Positions 10,893-25,245 are shown, numbered from the stretch's first letter. The stretch is 64,000 nucleotides of DNA from Pseudisothecium myosuroides (GCA_951799445.1 OX637294.1:20113452-20177451), one strand, 5' to 3'. Translations and numbers: made by a program. Notes: a model not told the origin generated them from the letters alone.

Positions 10893-13800
10893 TGTAGAAT
10901 ATACAGTTGAAAAATAAACAATATTGTATAATTTTGATTCTAACATATAGAATTTAAAATTGAAACAATTCATAATTCATTGGAAATTTTGGATTTTTTA
11001 CACTTTCAAAAAAAAATAGAAATATACAATAGAAAATAGACTTCTCAAGCACCATTTCATTTCTTTGTTTACATCACATACTAAGCACAAAGATTTAAAT
11101 ATTACAATCAAAATTGTCCAAGGCACTTCCAAATCTTGGATACAGGGAGTTCTTATAGATTAGGTGAAAAGTAAGGGAAAGTATTTATTTTTTGGCTCAA
11201 AGAGCATGCTTTCAATGAATAGATTTAAAACTCCCGAGGCAAAATAAATCATGTTACGTTGAGGAGACTCATGACATAGGACCTTCATTTCTGCAAGTTT
11301 ATTTTTATCCCATTTCTTAATGACTTGATGAAGCGCTAGGTGATGAAGATAGTCACATCTATGAAGAATAGATATAAGTTTTTTGCTACAGGAAAACATT
11401 TAAAAAAATTCTCATCATCCACTCTTGATGCTAACTTTCTTAAAGAGTTAAATTCACTTTTATAAATATAATTACAATTACAATTAAAGTTTATTTTTCC
11501 TTGGAACAAAATATAAATCATCAATTTTCTTCTAAACTAGTGATGAATGATCACTTCATCATGGCGTCCAAGTAACTAGTAGCCAATAACTTCTTCAATA
11601 TTCCTATAATATTTGGTGACATGTACATAATACCTAGATGATGCATTAATAGAATTTCTTCTATTTGGTTTTAATTGCACTATTTCCATTGTTCCCTTGC
11701 TTGAATACATAAATATTCTTAAAGCTCTTAGGACATCAATGTTTTTCTTCAAACATTACAACTTTTTGTGATTACACAACACCAGTACACTACTTGAAAA
11801 ATACAATTAATGTATTAATTGTTGCTTGAGAACAAAAGTTATGGTACAGTAAGCCCAGACTTCACTTAATTGGGCATCCCCCTAAAATTTTGCAAACCCT
11901 TAAAATATACAACATTAGGACCAATGAGTCAACTTTGACCTTTTTAGAACTTAATCAATAGCTAATATAAATATAATTTGGAATCTTGGCATGAAATTCT
12001 TAGGATGGATGCTACTCATTATAATGTATGTGTGAAATTCTGTGTGATATTATTCCAATAAGTATCAAAAAAGTTAGAAGGATGTTTTGATTTCGAGCCA
12101 GATGAAGCAATAAAAAATATATTTCAAAAAAATTTGTATTATTTTTAAGGATTTTTATAGATTGATACTTATTCAAGAACATTTGAATTATCCAATTCCA
12201 AATAATACAATACAAGTTATGAGGAGTTTCAATTTGTGGGCAATGAAGGTAGAAAAAACATAATTAAAGGAACATGTGGTGCTTCTAATTTTGAAAATTT
12301 TCAAATAAATACTAAAATTTAGGGTACTAATTTTTTACTACAACATTTTCACCATTGTGATTAGCAATTCCCAATTTCTTCTAAAAGTTATTAGCATATT
12401 AGTTTTTTTCTTTTAGTCAATACCACCTTCCACTTTACAATTTCCTTCAACATAAATGTGATAGTTTTTTTATTAATTTATTTTTCAACCCATTTTCCAG
12501 CATATTGACAAAATGCACAAGTTTTAAGACATATAAGTTTTTTCATAAAAATGTTGAAAGGTAAAGGAGGCCTACATTTTGAAGTGCAGGCACATTGAAC
12601 TTGCAATCACTGGGGATGTTTGCTCTCTAATTTTAGGACATTGTACTTTAATAAGTCAGCCAAAAGATCCTATGCTTGAATTTGTTAAAAAAATACATAG
12701 TAATGAACATTTTGCCCTTCTTTGGGGGATAAGTATTTTGAAGCAATTTTGGGCCTTCTAACATGATGGTCCTTTAAGGATTAAAATTTCCAAAGAATTT
12801 GGTTTTCATGCATTATTTTTTCATATATATGAAAAGCTCTTATTCATTGCATTAGGATTTGTTATGAAACTTGATGGACAATCTTGTTTAGAGGTTCATT
12901 GCAATACATTTTTGGAATGTGAACTTGTACAATTGATTCAAAATATCAATTTCCGCCATTGCTCTAGAAAAAAGTCCATAAGGTTTCAATCTCTTCACAC
13001 AACAATCTCACACATGTTTTCCAACTCCACCTTAGAACTATTGATGACGTCATATAGGTTTTCTTTTCCTACACTTTGAATTGAATTATAAACATAACAA
13101 ATTAATAATTCAAAATTAAAGCTACAAATCAAAATTTTCTATGTGATTTTCAAGTTCATTTTGGCAAGACACATGGACAACTTTTAGTTTTTTCTCTTCC
13201 ATGTCTAATTGTATATGGAGGTATCCCGAGTACTTTGTTTAGTTTGTTCTTTTGGATTTGAAGTCCAATACCATTCTTATGCTATTTTATCCACTTTGAG
13301 TTCAGAATTCAATACTACTATTTGACAATGTGTGTATTTCAGTTTTATTAAACTCATGGCATAAATAAAATGACCACTCATTACCTCTTTCACATGCAAT
13401 GATGCAGAATTAGGACTTTGCACTAAATGCAATTCATCCGTAGGTGACAAGTGCTCTACTATCAGCCTCTTATGTATAATAGAATGTATTCCGAGCTTGT
13501 GGTCTTCAACAAATGTAATTTATTGTGATTCATGAAGACTTGAAAGAACTCAATCAAATGCTTCTTAGTATCAAATTGCAGTCGAAACACCTTTGTACCC
13601 AAGCTTGTTTGAGGTAAGTGATTCCTAAGTACATTCACTTCTTCCAATACTATTTGCTATGATATGCTTATAGTTAATTGGTAATAGACGAGTAACTTGT
13701 CAACAATGTTTGCTGTAATTCTTCAACATGAATAGTGCCATTGAAGACTATTTTTTTTTGGAAATGTCAACCAATATCATACATGGTTGTTAGTACATCC

Positions 13801-15261
13801 TCCTTTACAAGAAAAGAAGAAAAATTACGGAAGGAATTAAATCACCAAAATTATACTTAATCAAATTGAAATTGAAATTTACTATTTTCAAGTATCATAT
13901 GCATGGAAGTTCAAAAGTATTTAATGGATGAATAAGATTGGATGAGTTTATTGACTAATATCCTTAAAAAATTTACGGCTTATTAAACGTAGGCCATATG
14001 TTGAATTCATTAGTTCTGTAAAATATTGAAGTGCATTTATAAAGGGTCATTTCAACTCCTGAAATTCCTTCATGTTTAGAAGCCCCAAAGTGCTTCATAA
14101 TACTTATTGCCAAAGTGAGGTCAAAATCTTCCTCAATAGTTATTTTTTAACAAATTCAACTATAAGATCTCTTGCTTACTTTGTTCAAGTACACTGTCCC
14201 AGAATTTTAGAGTGAATGACCCCATTGCTTATAAGTTCAATGTGTCTGAACTTCAGAATGTAGGCATCCCTAGCCCTTCCAAAAGGTGTAGTGCTGTCTT
14301 TCAACTTTTTGGGAAAAAACACAAATGTTCTATAACCTTACAGTCAAGAATTTGGGAAACGGGTTGAGAATTAATAAAGAACTAAAATTAAAAAAACTAA
14401 AAAAAGTTCACATTCATTTAAAAAAAAATGTAAAGTAGAAGGTGTCCATGAATGAAAGAAATACAGAATATGCTAATAATTTTTTGGAAAATTTCAAAAT
14501 CATTAATCTAATAGTAAGAATGTTCTAGTAAAAAATTAGTATCCTTTATTTTTATTCTCACTTAAAAAAATTCATATTTCAGAGCAAAAGACAACTTCAT
14601 ATGTTTTTAGGCCTTCATTCCCGCAAAATAGAACTCCTCGTAACTTTTACTTCATTATTTGGAATTCAGTGGTTCAAATTTGATTGAGTAGGTATCAATA
14701 TGTACAATCTCAAAAAATGGTTCAAATTTTTTTTAAACTTATTTTTGGCTACCTGGTTTGACATTGAAATAAATAAATGAATTCCTACTTTTGCAATTTT
14801 TATCGGAAGAACATCATAAATTGAGCTTGTAGATTATGATGAGTGGCATCTTTTCCAAAAAATTCATGCAGAATTTCTGAATTATTAAGTCAATAGAGCC
14901 TGTCCAAGTTCTTGAAAAGCCAAAATGGGTTATTTGATCTTTGGGGGCTTAAATTTGAAAGACAAAAAATAGAAACAACTATAAAATTTAATCTACTGAA
15001 AATAATTCTGAATCACAACAACAACACCTCTAGCTTTGCAAGTACTCCTTGTTCTAGCTTTTCACGTAGTCCTTGTTGTACTTAATATTTTAAATATATT
15101 CCCTTCAAACATAGAACTAGCTTTACAAGTACTCTATGTTTCAAATATATATTTTAAATATCTTTCTGTTCATTTTTTTATTTATAAATAATTATATGGA
15201 ATTTGAGTATTGTAATAATTGTTTTCTTTTTGAAACACCACAACAAACTAAGATATTCAAA
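10893..15261. other. AT-rich intergenic with degenerate transposon debris
   Basis: No gene seen. Isolated right ends of the TTAA family occur: GGTCCTTTAAGGA with TTAA at 12781-12784, and GATCTTTGGGGGC with TTAA at 14949-14952. I could not find matching left ends. The DNA next to the transposase gene probably includes the 5' part of that transposon. Confidence 0.45.
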
Positions 15262-16808
15262 ATGCCTCGCCGACATCAATATCAAATTCAAAATCGAATA
15301 GTTTCAAGGGCAACCTATTATAGACACTTGCGGAGAAATAGAACTGTCATTCATTTAGAAACAAGTAGTTCGGATGGCTCTGCATCGCCTCCATCTCCAT
15401 CTTCTTCATCACCTTCTTCTATAGCTCCAATGATGGCATTGGAAAATCCTGGAAGTCCTTCTGAGGTAATGCAAGATATAGCATCTAATGTGCCTCCAAT
15501 ACTTTTTCTGCAAAGTGAAACCGGAGACTTTGAATTCCATACTGAGGATGTGGATATGTTAACAAGAGTTGGATTTGTAGATGGTAGAATTCCTCATTAT
15601 CCTTCACAAGAGCCAGATCTTCGTCAGTCAATTGAGACTGAAGTACTAGGTCTTCAAGCAGACTTAGATGCCGCTGATGTGCCTATTACTGTCCAAGAGA
15701 AAATTTTCCAACGATTTTTTAAAAGAAAAAAACAAGGTCAATATGAAAATCAACCGGATTATGGAGAGATGGGCATTGGACAGTTAATGAATATAGCAGG
15801 TTTGTTTTGAATGTGAAAACGCAGCTTTTGCTTTTATTTATTTAATGAAGTTTGACTATCTATGAATCATTAGAACAAAGACTTCAATTTTCGTTAATTA
15901 AATGATTGTGTTGAATGCTTTTGGAAATAAAATGACACCACATCCTGAAAGAAGTTCATGTTGTTTGCTAGCAAAAACCAATTCACAGGATTATTTTGCA
16001 CCATCATCCTGGAATGAAATAGAAAGGTTCTACAGAGATCATGGAATGACAGGCCTAGTAAGGTATCGGTTGTGTACCGGAAAAGAAGGGATTTCACATC
16101 CCCCTATATTTATGGAACCAAGTAATGAAGACTTCTATGAAGGCCCATATGTTGTCAAGTGCACTTGTGGTACAGGTAATACTCCAAGACTTGCATGAGA
16201 TTGTACAAACTGTTGTACAAAATGTCCAGAATGCGAAATTTCCAGGAAAGATATAATGGCATTTGATTATTTGCCTTTTGGATCACACATTGCATTCATG
16301 TGCAAAAGTAGAAGCACATGTTATGATTTCTTAGAAGTTTGGCGGAAACAAAATGAATGGTTGAGAAGAGAGGTGCACCACCAACCCCCTTCTATTTCCC
16401 AATTTTGGCATGGGAAAAAAATGAGGGAGGTGCAAGATTTTTGGAATCCAGAAAAACATTGGGAGTTACCGATATGTTGCTCGAGCCCAAATTGCAACTT
16501 CATATTCAGAGCATTTCCAACAAAATGTATTGAACTACAACATGGGTGGAACAATGACCTTGGAATATATCAATTTCAATGTCCACATTGTGGTTTCAAC
16601 ATCGAAGAGTCACCTTCATTCATTAAAGTATGTATCACCAACTCAATCTAACTCTGCAATCCTTGTAGTATAGAATGTGTGTAATATAGTTAAACATTGA
16701 AGTTACCACAAAAAAATTTATTCAAATTTGAAATGAAGTTGTTTATGGACAATGATGTTCCCACTTAGTGAAAGTGGTGAAGTGTATATATACACAAAGA
16801 TATATATA

Positions 16809-16852
<44 letters not shown>

Positions 16853-19800
16853 AATGTATGTACTTGGTCTTTGAACTATAAAAAAATAGAACTGCAAACC
16901 TGTTTCTTAAAATACCGTATTTTTGAAGTGTTTTCTTTGAGTTTCAATTTCAGTTTCACAAGTATTTGAAGAAACTAATTTTCTGATTTCATTTGGAAGG
17001 GTGATCTAAGAAACTTTGCTATTGCTGCTCATTGGGATGGATTTCAAGCAGCAACAACAAAGTACAAGGACTGTTGGGCTGTTGAGATTGAAATATTGAA
17101 TGGAGGAATTCAGAATCTCATACAGCCAATGCCAGTTTTATTCATTCCCGCATCATCGAAGAAAATCTTGAAAGATGTTGAAGAGCAAGTTACGACGGTG
17201 TTTCTTCAGCCCTTTATGAGGGAACTTGAATCCGTATTCATTCATGGATTTGATGTTGACTATAATTTTCCATCAGAGGATATTTCAGTAAATGTCAGCC
17301 CTACAAGTACAGTTGAAAACTTCAAGGCAAGAGCAATGCTCATGTATTGGACAGGTGACCATCCAGCGCAATGCAAAGTGGCCGGGTTTAAATCACTGGG
17401 CTACCATGCTTGTCGTCGCTGCCACATGGTAGAGAAATTAATAGGACGCAATGTCACGTATCCTGACAACAGAAGGCAAGCACAATATGATCCACCTATT
17501 TCTCGAACCATTGAAAGCATCTACATAGAAGCTTTGGCTTTGAAATCACCATCCACTTCCACTTGTTCGAAGAGCCAAAATAGTGTCACAACATATTCAA
17601 AGCTATGGAAACTGTATCATCTCTATGGATTTAATTTGAGCTTGGACTTGGTCTATGATTGTATGCATATATTACCATTGAACATTTTCAAGGTTTTTGT
17701 GGAGTATTTAGTAAGCCAAGGTAGAGCTGGTGCAATAGATAATGCATTAGTGAACATCACAAAACACAGGCCACGGGACCTTGGAGCTAGATGGCCATCT
17801 GATTGTTCAAACAGGCTTTCATATTGGAGAGCAGAAGAATATCAACTCTTTATACAGTGGTGTCTACCTTATTGTATAGAAGAAATTAACGTGCATAAGA
17901 CAGAAAAGCTGTTTGGAATTGGACAAATTCTCACTGAAATTGCTCGATTATTTTTCTCCCAGTCGCAAACAAATGGTTGGACAAATGAGTCCATTGATAT
18001 TGCTAGATCTCTACTAGCAGCATGGCGTATCCATTGGGAAGAATTAGTAGGCCCAAGTGGTTCTATTTTACAGCATGTTGCAGGTAATGCATGTCAAACA
18101 CATATCATGTTCCTTATTTTCTTAGTCACTTGTTGGAAATGATTAAAAAATCTTAATTAAGATGTCCTATTTTTGTCATTGATTCATAATTTGGTAATGA
18201 ATTTTTTTTTGTAAGCAGGAAGTGGTGAGATGTTAGATGATGTCATACGACATGGCCCACATGACTTGTATTGGTGTTATCGATTTGAAAGAAATGTATC
18301 ATCCTATAAGAGCATTAAAACAAACCAAAAGCAAAGTGAGATAACATATTCCAAGTATGAAAGCCGGGTGGCATTTACTTCTGTTCAAGAGAAGATAATG
18401 ACGGATAAAGATGGTTTGTACCCCCCCCAAAGGGCAGTACTGGAAATTCACAAGCAGTTATTAACAGTACAACACTGACCAGGTGGAAGAGAAGGTATGA
18501 TAGTGATTGCTTGACAAATGTTATGTACATGAGACAAATTATATGTGTATTTGATGTTGAAATTAAAATATTATTAATGCATTCTTGTGTGTGTTACTTG
18601 ATTTTGAACATATTCCAGGGATGGACCAGCATGTGTGCCCACACTCTCATGAGAAGGAAATAATCCTTACAAATACAATAAAGCATGCAAAAAGCTTAGA
18701 GAAATTGCATGCATTATTGCCTCAATGTACATGCAAGGAACTTATCCAATCAAAAGGTATCTCGGTAGGATGGAAATATGGAAACATGAAGGAAATGAGC
18801 ACGAGTGTTGAGACATATATGCGTAAATATTGGGAAGAAGAGGGAATGTTGAATGACATTACAAAAGAGAATTTTTCAAATGAAATTGAAAAAATTTCAT
18901 TTGTTATCTTTCGTGGTGTTCATTACAAAGTAGGAGATCTTGTTGTAGCAAAACAAGACGGCCATGAATTGGACCCACTCCACGAACAAGGAAACTCTAC
19001 CTATAAAGCAAAGATTACTATGCTTTTTATCCACGAGTTCATGGGCCATTACAGATTATTCTTCCATGCCAAATTCTTTCGACAGGTAGAAAATTTTTGG
19101 TGTAAGCTTGTTCAATTTATAATACTGATGTTAGTATTTCATCTTCTGTATGTTACTTATTTTGAAACTTGTATATGAAAATGTTACACATAGAATAATG
19201 GTTCAATCAATTACTTAGTTTCAATTTTGGAATTGAGTGATTTTCTGAATATAACATGTATTGTGCATTTTGTAGATCCCTATTTCTCCATCATCATCTA
19301 TACCAATGCTATCAGACTTTTCTTCAGTGGTTCTTGTAACTTCGCCACCAAGGTTTTTTAGAAGAGACGACTGTCGACCAATTCAAGTACTACTTCACAA
19401 GTTCATGGGTCAACCTATTCCTCAAAGGACAGATGCTATAATAGCCCTCGAATTGGCAGATAGTACTGCTCGAAATCATTTGGTTAAGATGGGAGAACCG
19501 GGATATTGTCCACCATGGCCACAAGTTTTGGACATCATGTATTGTCGTCTAAATCAAGAAGAATCATTGAGAGTGGACGTTGTTGTTGTTAGACAAGTGA
19601 TGTTGCCACGACATTTGAAAGATGGTGGCAATAGTGAAGACACGGATGAAGATGAACCTTTTGTTGGTCATGTGCTTGTGAATGTCTTAGAATTGCTAAA
19701 TAGGGAGCGAGGTATATATAAAGTGGCTACAGGAAGTAATAGATATCGGTGCTCGTGGACATGTCTTATTGGTCACGTTGAGGAAAGTGGATTTCCCATT

Positions 19801-19887
19801 GCATTTGAGAGGTCTCAAAATGCACCCATACGATGGCAAGGGATTAAAGTAGCTTCAAATTACATAAGAGGATTTTTAACGCACTAG
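15262..19887 (+). pseudogene. CACTA/Tnp2-type transposase gene with two nonsense codons
   Basis: Six exons joined in consistent phase: 15262-15799, 15972-16627, 17000-18083, 18219-18494, 18619-19085 and 19276-19887 (1211 codons). The first is a Ser/Pro-rich N-terminal exon. Exon 2 has many CxxC pairs, including CTNCCTKCPEC and CPHC. Exon 3 carries the Tnp2-like core: HWDGFQ, then CWAVEIEILN, then YWTGDHPAQCKVAGFKSLG with CRRCHM, and DCMHILPLNIFK. The Asp residues in these blocks are the likely catalytic acids. The last exon has a possible chromatin-reader-like C-terminal part that I cannot name. TGA codons at 16196-16198 and 18476-18478 interrupt frames that otherwise continue and splice in phase, so the protein is probably not made whole. 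TIRs and target duplications were not found. A KDZ-type relative is an alternative. Confidence 0.75.
16812..16849. repeat. GT microsatellite
   Basis: About nineteen uninterrupted GT units in the intron between transposase exons 2 and 3, preceded by a short TATATA tract. Confidence 0.95.
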
Positions 19888-20113
19888 AAATTGCTAGAGA
19901 ATTTCCATATTTTTATTCCTCAAGTTGTACAAATTGTTAGTACTTGGAACTTTACAACGTATAAGTGACTATGCCAAAATGGATTCAGCGTAATCTTGGA
20001 AATTATCATGTGAAATTTTGTATTTCAAGTTTTATTGTTTTGATGTGCAGAGATTTTAGTGAAGTGCATTTACAAATGGTATTTCTGCAATTTCAAGAAG
20101 ATATATCTCTGGA

Positions 20114-20908
20114 TTAACTCTTGAAGTCCCATCGTCCACTCGAGTGACAAAATGGACTCTTGGAAGACTCTTATGGTCTAAATATTATTTTTGATTTCCC
20201 TAATTTTTTATGGAGATGGAAGAGTACATTAGCTTTCCGGAATTTTTTTTAAAATTTCAATTGGTCTTTAGGAGCAAAAGTTATGGCACTAAAGCCTTTT
20301 TTTAAATTACGAGGGTAGAAAAAAATCCTCAAAAAAATTGAAAATAAAAAATTATTGAAATTTCTTATGTATAGATTGTATTCTTATGTACATGGGAAGC
20401 TTTGATTTATTACATTTGGATTTGGTATATAGAAGTTATGGATAGTCTTGTTTTTCAGGAAAGCTCAGCATTTTCTTAGAAAATAACTTGTAGGATTCCT
20501 TTCTAAACTCAAGTTTCACAATAATAATAAAAACAGCTTCACAAGGTTAACATCTTTTTGTAGAACAATGTCCAAATGGAATTAGTATTTTTGAATTCCA
20601 TCTTAGAACTATTAACAATTTAGTTTTTCCGTCAATCTTGAACACACTTTTTTGGAATTTTTTTTCTTTGATTTTTAATTTAAGTATGCATTATAAAATA
20701 AGAAATTGAAAATCAATAGAGCAAAAAAATTTAGTTGACAAGGTTCAAAGCTGAGAAATGTAGTTGACCAAGGTCCCCCAGAAATCGTATGACTAGATCT
20801 GGAAAAAATTAAAAAATTAAAAAAAAATTAAAAAAATGCTCTTTGTTGTAGAAATGGCAATTTTGAGTGGTTTTTGACACAAAAAGGCCTTAGGACTTCA
20901 GGGGTTAA
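20114..20908. mobile_element. TTAA-flanked inverted-repeat element, 787 bp
   Basis: The left end is TTAA then CTCTTGAAGTCCC; the right end is GGACTTCAGGGG then TTAA. The inside aligns, with divergence, to 35109-36031: both contain the words 'ACAAAATGGA', 'AAGCTTTCC' or close forms, and 'AAAAGTTATGGCA'. No open frame. The TTAA target suggests piggyBac-type mobilisation. Confidence 0.75.
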
Positions 20909-22194
20909 AAAAAGGACTAAATTTTGATATGGAGAGGATGAGAGAAGGAGATTTTTAGCTTGTGAGACTTGTATCCTCTTCAAATGGAATGTTGTTCTTG
21001 GATGTTAATGTGTACAATTGTTGTTTGACTTGGATATGAAAATAAATAATTATTTTATTTTTTTGAGCACATTGTAGAAGTACAAGGTGGCACAAGTTTT
21101 TGCGAGCCTATAATTGAAGTTGTAGACATTGTATAGTAAATGCAAAATCCATAAATGTGCTTGCATTCCAAGTCCACATTGTTTTGATTATATGTTGTAT
21201 AAGTATGAAATTGGCAATTGGAAATAATGTAATTTGCTGGTTATATTCAAATAGTGTAGTAAAGTCTTGAATCCATTACTTGATGGAATACTTAAATTTC
21301 AATGAATCTCATAGTCCAGTGCAAGGTAGCTGAGGAAGAGGCAAACAGTGCTCTCCGACTTCGGGAAATTCCGAGGCCTTCGTAAAGTTAGAAGAAGCTG
21401 TTCATAATTGTTGAACATGTGTAATATCTTGAAAGGTAGGAAGTTTGGATCTAAGAGATTGTCATCTAAATGTAATCTCCAATGTTTGAATGAAGTTTTA
21501 TAAGTTGTTATGGCAATATAAAGTCATGAAATTTTTGTAAGGTACAACTTTGAATGGGGAGGATTACTGAATTTTGATTTGAAGAATATGAAAAAGGGAA
21601 GATTTTTCCATTTTTTATTTGTCCCCTAATGAAAACAAATATGGAAAATGACATGTGTAATTATTGTCTGACTTTTTTATGAGAAGTATATATTCATTTG
21701 ATTCCATAGTAAACAAAGGTACAAGTGTAAATGCACAACAAGTTTTTCAAATTTTTTGAGTGTAATGTTTCAATACACCATTGTATGAAACACCATTTGT
21801 AGGAAGTTATACTTTATTCATTCAAAATTATGGGCATACATAGAAATATCAAGAATTCACCCCTATATTTCATCAACATGGAACCAAAAATTACGCAATT
21901 AGGGAGTAGAAACAACGCTCATTTATAAATTCACATGCCTTTAGGTATAATTATTGTTGATAGTATAGGAGCTCTATTGAGGTAGTAATGAGTGGTAATT
22001 TCCAATCCATTAAAACTTTTGTAGGAATCAAAGTGACTTTGAGAAGTAACAAGTTGTACATGTAAATGATGTTGTGAACATTGGAAATGGTACTTCCTTA
22101 TTTTTGTAAAGAATTTTTCCTCCACTGTAAATGTTGAACTTAAAAAAAAATTCATTAAGAGCTCAGAGTGGAGAAATTGTGAACTATGACTATT
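20909..22194. other. intergenic, AT-rich, nothing recognised
   Basis: No coding signal beyond chance frames on either strand. Confidence 0.4.
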
Positions 22195-22773
22195 TTGAAA
22201 ATTTTCTAAGCAGAAAAACTAGGAAAGTGCCAAATCTTAAGAAAATGGATACTTTGATGTTTTAATTAGTTAAAAATAGAAAAAAGGATAAATACATGAA
22301 AAAAAATTGGCCTTTGAATTGGCCATTTGTAAGAACTCTATAGAGATGGTCATTCACCCCAAAAAACTCCAAAATAAAATTTTATATGTTACAAAATGCA
22401 AGCAAAAAGAAGCGCTCTTTGTGGACTTTCATACCACATAGAATTAATTATTTTTTTAATTCCTTTGGACAGTAGCTATAAGTCTATTAGAAGACCATCT
22501 CCTCCAAATTTCAGCTCAAAATTTGTTTTTTGGGGTACTAAATAGTACTAAAAAACTCCAAATTGGCAAGTGTGACATACAATTGGGGGGTGTTTCTGGA
22601 AAATAAATTATTTTTGAGAATTCCAAAAAAATAGCCAAGGTGTATAATAGTCATGAGTAGCTGACTTATAAATCTTGAGTCATTTGGAGCGAGAACGCAA
22701 AAGTTATGGCCAGGAAACTAATCAAAACGGAAGGTGTGACGCAAAATAGTACAGGTATTTCTTGCATTCACCC
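22195..22773. mobile_element. GGGTGA family element, 5'-truncated copy
   Basis: Parallels 33030-33604 closely in order: 'GTGCCAAATC', 'TTGATGTTTTAATTAG', 'TTTCAGCTC', 'AAAAGTTATGGCC', and ends with the family terminus TTGCATTCACCC. The matching left terminus (GGGTGA..) is missing. Confidence 0.65.
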
Positions 22774-23200
22774 TTACATACAAAACTTAAAGTGTAAACA
22801 TAGGCATACATGAAGATAGCAGTTTGCATAGCTTTAAAATAAATGCAAGAAAAATTCAAATTTAATAGTGAGAGGACATTTTAGGTCTAGGGACTTTGGC
22901 AAATGTCTTTACATTTGAATACGGAAACGTACATTTCAAAATTTTGATATATGTTACATATAATAATATATTTCGAAAATGTAAGCACATTTTTTCATAA
23001 TTGGAAGTAGCAAATTGGTTTTTTTATGGTTTCATTGAGTATTTTTTTTGCAAAAATCATAGTCACCAAAGAATTGCTTTAAATAATATAAAATGTAAAA
23101 AAGAAATGAACATAATAGTGACAAACATCATGGTGCATTTATTATATGTTTGAAACTCACACCAAGAGAAATTGAATAGAAGAAGTTCGAGGAAGTGGTG
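22774..23200. other. intergenic, AT-rich
   Basis: Nothing recognised. Confidence 0.35.
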
Positions 23201-23207
23201 TATTTTG

Positions 23208-23510
23208 AGTGTTGAAAATGCAATCACTAAAGTGTCACAAGAATTTCAATTTTAACAAATTCGAAGAGAATTGAAATGGAACAAAAAGAAGCTTATTGGA
23301 GCTACATTTTTTTATTTAACCTTAAGAATATTAAGGTCAAAGATCTATTTGGAAATTCAAATTTTCACTTCCAAAATGTCACAAGAATTACAATTTTAAC
23401 AATTTTGAAGCGAATTGAAATGGAGCAGGAACTAAATTATTGAAACTACATTTTTTTAGTTAACCTTCGAAAATTACTTCAAAATTCGAATTTTCATTTT
23501 AAAAATGCCC
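23208..23510. repeat. two diverged tandem units of about 150 bp
   Basis: Both units contain 'GTGTCACAAGAATT' or close forms, 'CAATTTTAACAA', 'GAATTGAAATGGA' and 'GGAGCTACATTTTTTTA' or close forms, in the same order. Confidence 0.6.
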
Positions 23511-23635
23511 AAGCTAGCAAGGTCTTGTAACGCGTATTGTTGACTTCCAAAATGTCTATGAAGTTCACAAGGTCTGTTAAGGCTTAACTCCAGAATGCCG
23601 AAGGCCTTTTTTGAACTTCTAGCAATTTTTTGAAA

Positions 23636-25245
23636 TTGAACAAAAAGCCAACATTTTGATGAGTTGTATCAAGTTTTTAAATATTTGTAACCGTACAAAT
23701 TCAAATTAGACATGTTAGAGGTCACATAGGAAAAAAAAAACACAATATTACTCATGAATTGAAAGATTATAATATTTGAACATGAGGGTGTTGGAATGGC
23801 AAAAGTGACTTGAAGTCTTTCAATTCTCTTTTCACATGCCAAATCTAAGGAGGTGGTCAACAAAAAAATATGAGGTTGAAGGACCTAACATGCATAACCT
23901 CAATGAATTTATGGCTTCTCAAAATGTACTCTACAATTTTTTTAAATGAATTTCTATTGTGATTTTTCATCCAAGATCTAGTGTATTTGAGGCTCATTTC
24001 CAAGAGACCTCAACACTACAGAAATTCAAGATTGCAAGGGTTACGTTTGCAGAAAATCTTGAATAGAAAAATCATAATCCATTGTTTTTGAAATGCGACT
24101 TTTGACGCTAAAACTAGACTTCAAAACAACATTTTCAAAAATATAAATTTCTGAAAATAGCAACTTGGTTAGTTTTATTTAACTTCATAGTGTTATCGAT
24201 ACCAAAATTTGGTGTTTTGTGCATTTAGGGATTAATCTCCAAACGTCTATGGAGCTCTTGACGCCTAACCCTCTGAACTGTTCAGACCAGTACCTCGCGG
24301 CAAAATTAAGCAAAGTTCACATATGGTCAATTTAACCTAGCTTGGGATCCCTTGGGAAATACACTTTGACACATTATAACAAATGAAAATTGTATTGAAT
24401 ACAGAATTCAATTTCAATTCTTTTCTTTAATTGCAAGTATTAGGTATAGTCTTGCAATGAAAAAAATGAATTCTGGATAATGGAATTTCCCAATGAATTG
24501 AACAGGAAGCCCCAACATTTGACCACTTTATTGAAAAATATTTAGTAGACATCATACCAAATCAAATTGAACATGGTGAAGATCACATGGAAAAAAATAA
24601 CTCAACAATTTTACTTATACATCGAAAGATTGAAATGTTTGATTGTGAGGGTGTTAAAATGGTGAAAGTGATGTCATAGGTGTTTTGAAGTCTTTCAATT
24701 CTTTTTTGATATCTTGACTCCAAAAAAATTGGTATCCATATCCATAAAAATTTGAAGTCTAATTCTTGCATCTAATCCTATTTTGAAAATGAAGGGCTAA
24801 GTATGATTTTTTGTATTCATGATTGCATGCAAGGTTGTTCATTGCAAATCTTGATTCCAAACGTTTAGTGTTCTTGGAAATGAGCCTATAATATGTTTTA
24901 TTTTGGAAGGAAAAACACATTGTTTAGAATCTTTTTTGAAAAAAGAGCAAAGTAGATTTTGAGAAGCCATAAATTGAGTTGAATTATGCATAGAGTGCCC
25001 TCAAACCTTATTGGAAGTTGGTTCACGACCAATTTCTTAGAGTGAACATGTGAAAAGAGTTTTGAAAGACTTCACTGAATCAATGTCTCAATTTCAAGGT
25101 TTCCACTATTGAACATTATAATCTTCAAATCCATAAGTGGTATTGTAATCTCAAATATGTGTACTTTGAATTTGTTTGGTTATAATTTTTTTTAAATGGA
25201 TAAAACTTTTTTCAATGTTTGCTTTTTGTTCAATCATGAGCGACT
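23636..25245. mobile_element. degenerate foldback element (about 1.6 kb)
   Basis: The left arm starts TTGAACAAAAAGCCAACATT; the right arm ends with its near reverse complement at about 25205-25240. Inner matches in the same inverted order are 'AAGTCTTTCAATTCTCTTTT' against the complement of 'AAAAGAGTTTTGAAAGACTT', and 'TTTATGGCTTCTCAAAATG' against its complement near 24955. A direct partial copy of the left arm (24490-24720) sits in the middle. No coding capacity seen. Confidence 0.6.

Noticed and set aside
15136..15261. Upstream in-frame ATG extending the transposase
   Set aside because: The extension is a chance Phe/Ile-rich reading of AT-rich DNA; MPRRHQYQ at 15262 is the more plausible start.
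11783..24020. CACTA-like words as transposon ends
   Set aside because: CACTAC occurs at 11783 and other places, but no matching inverted end with a 3-bp target duplication was found around the transposase gene.
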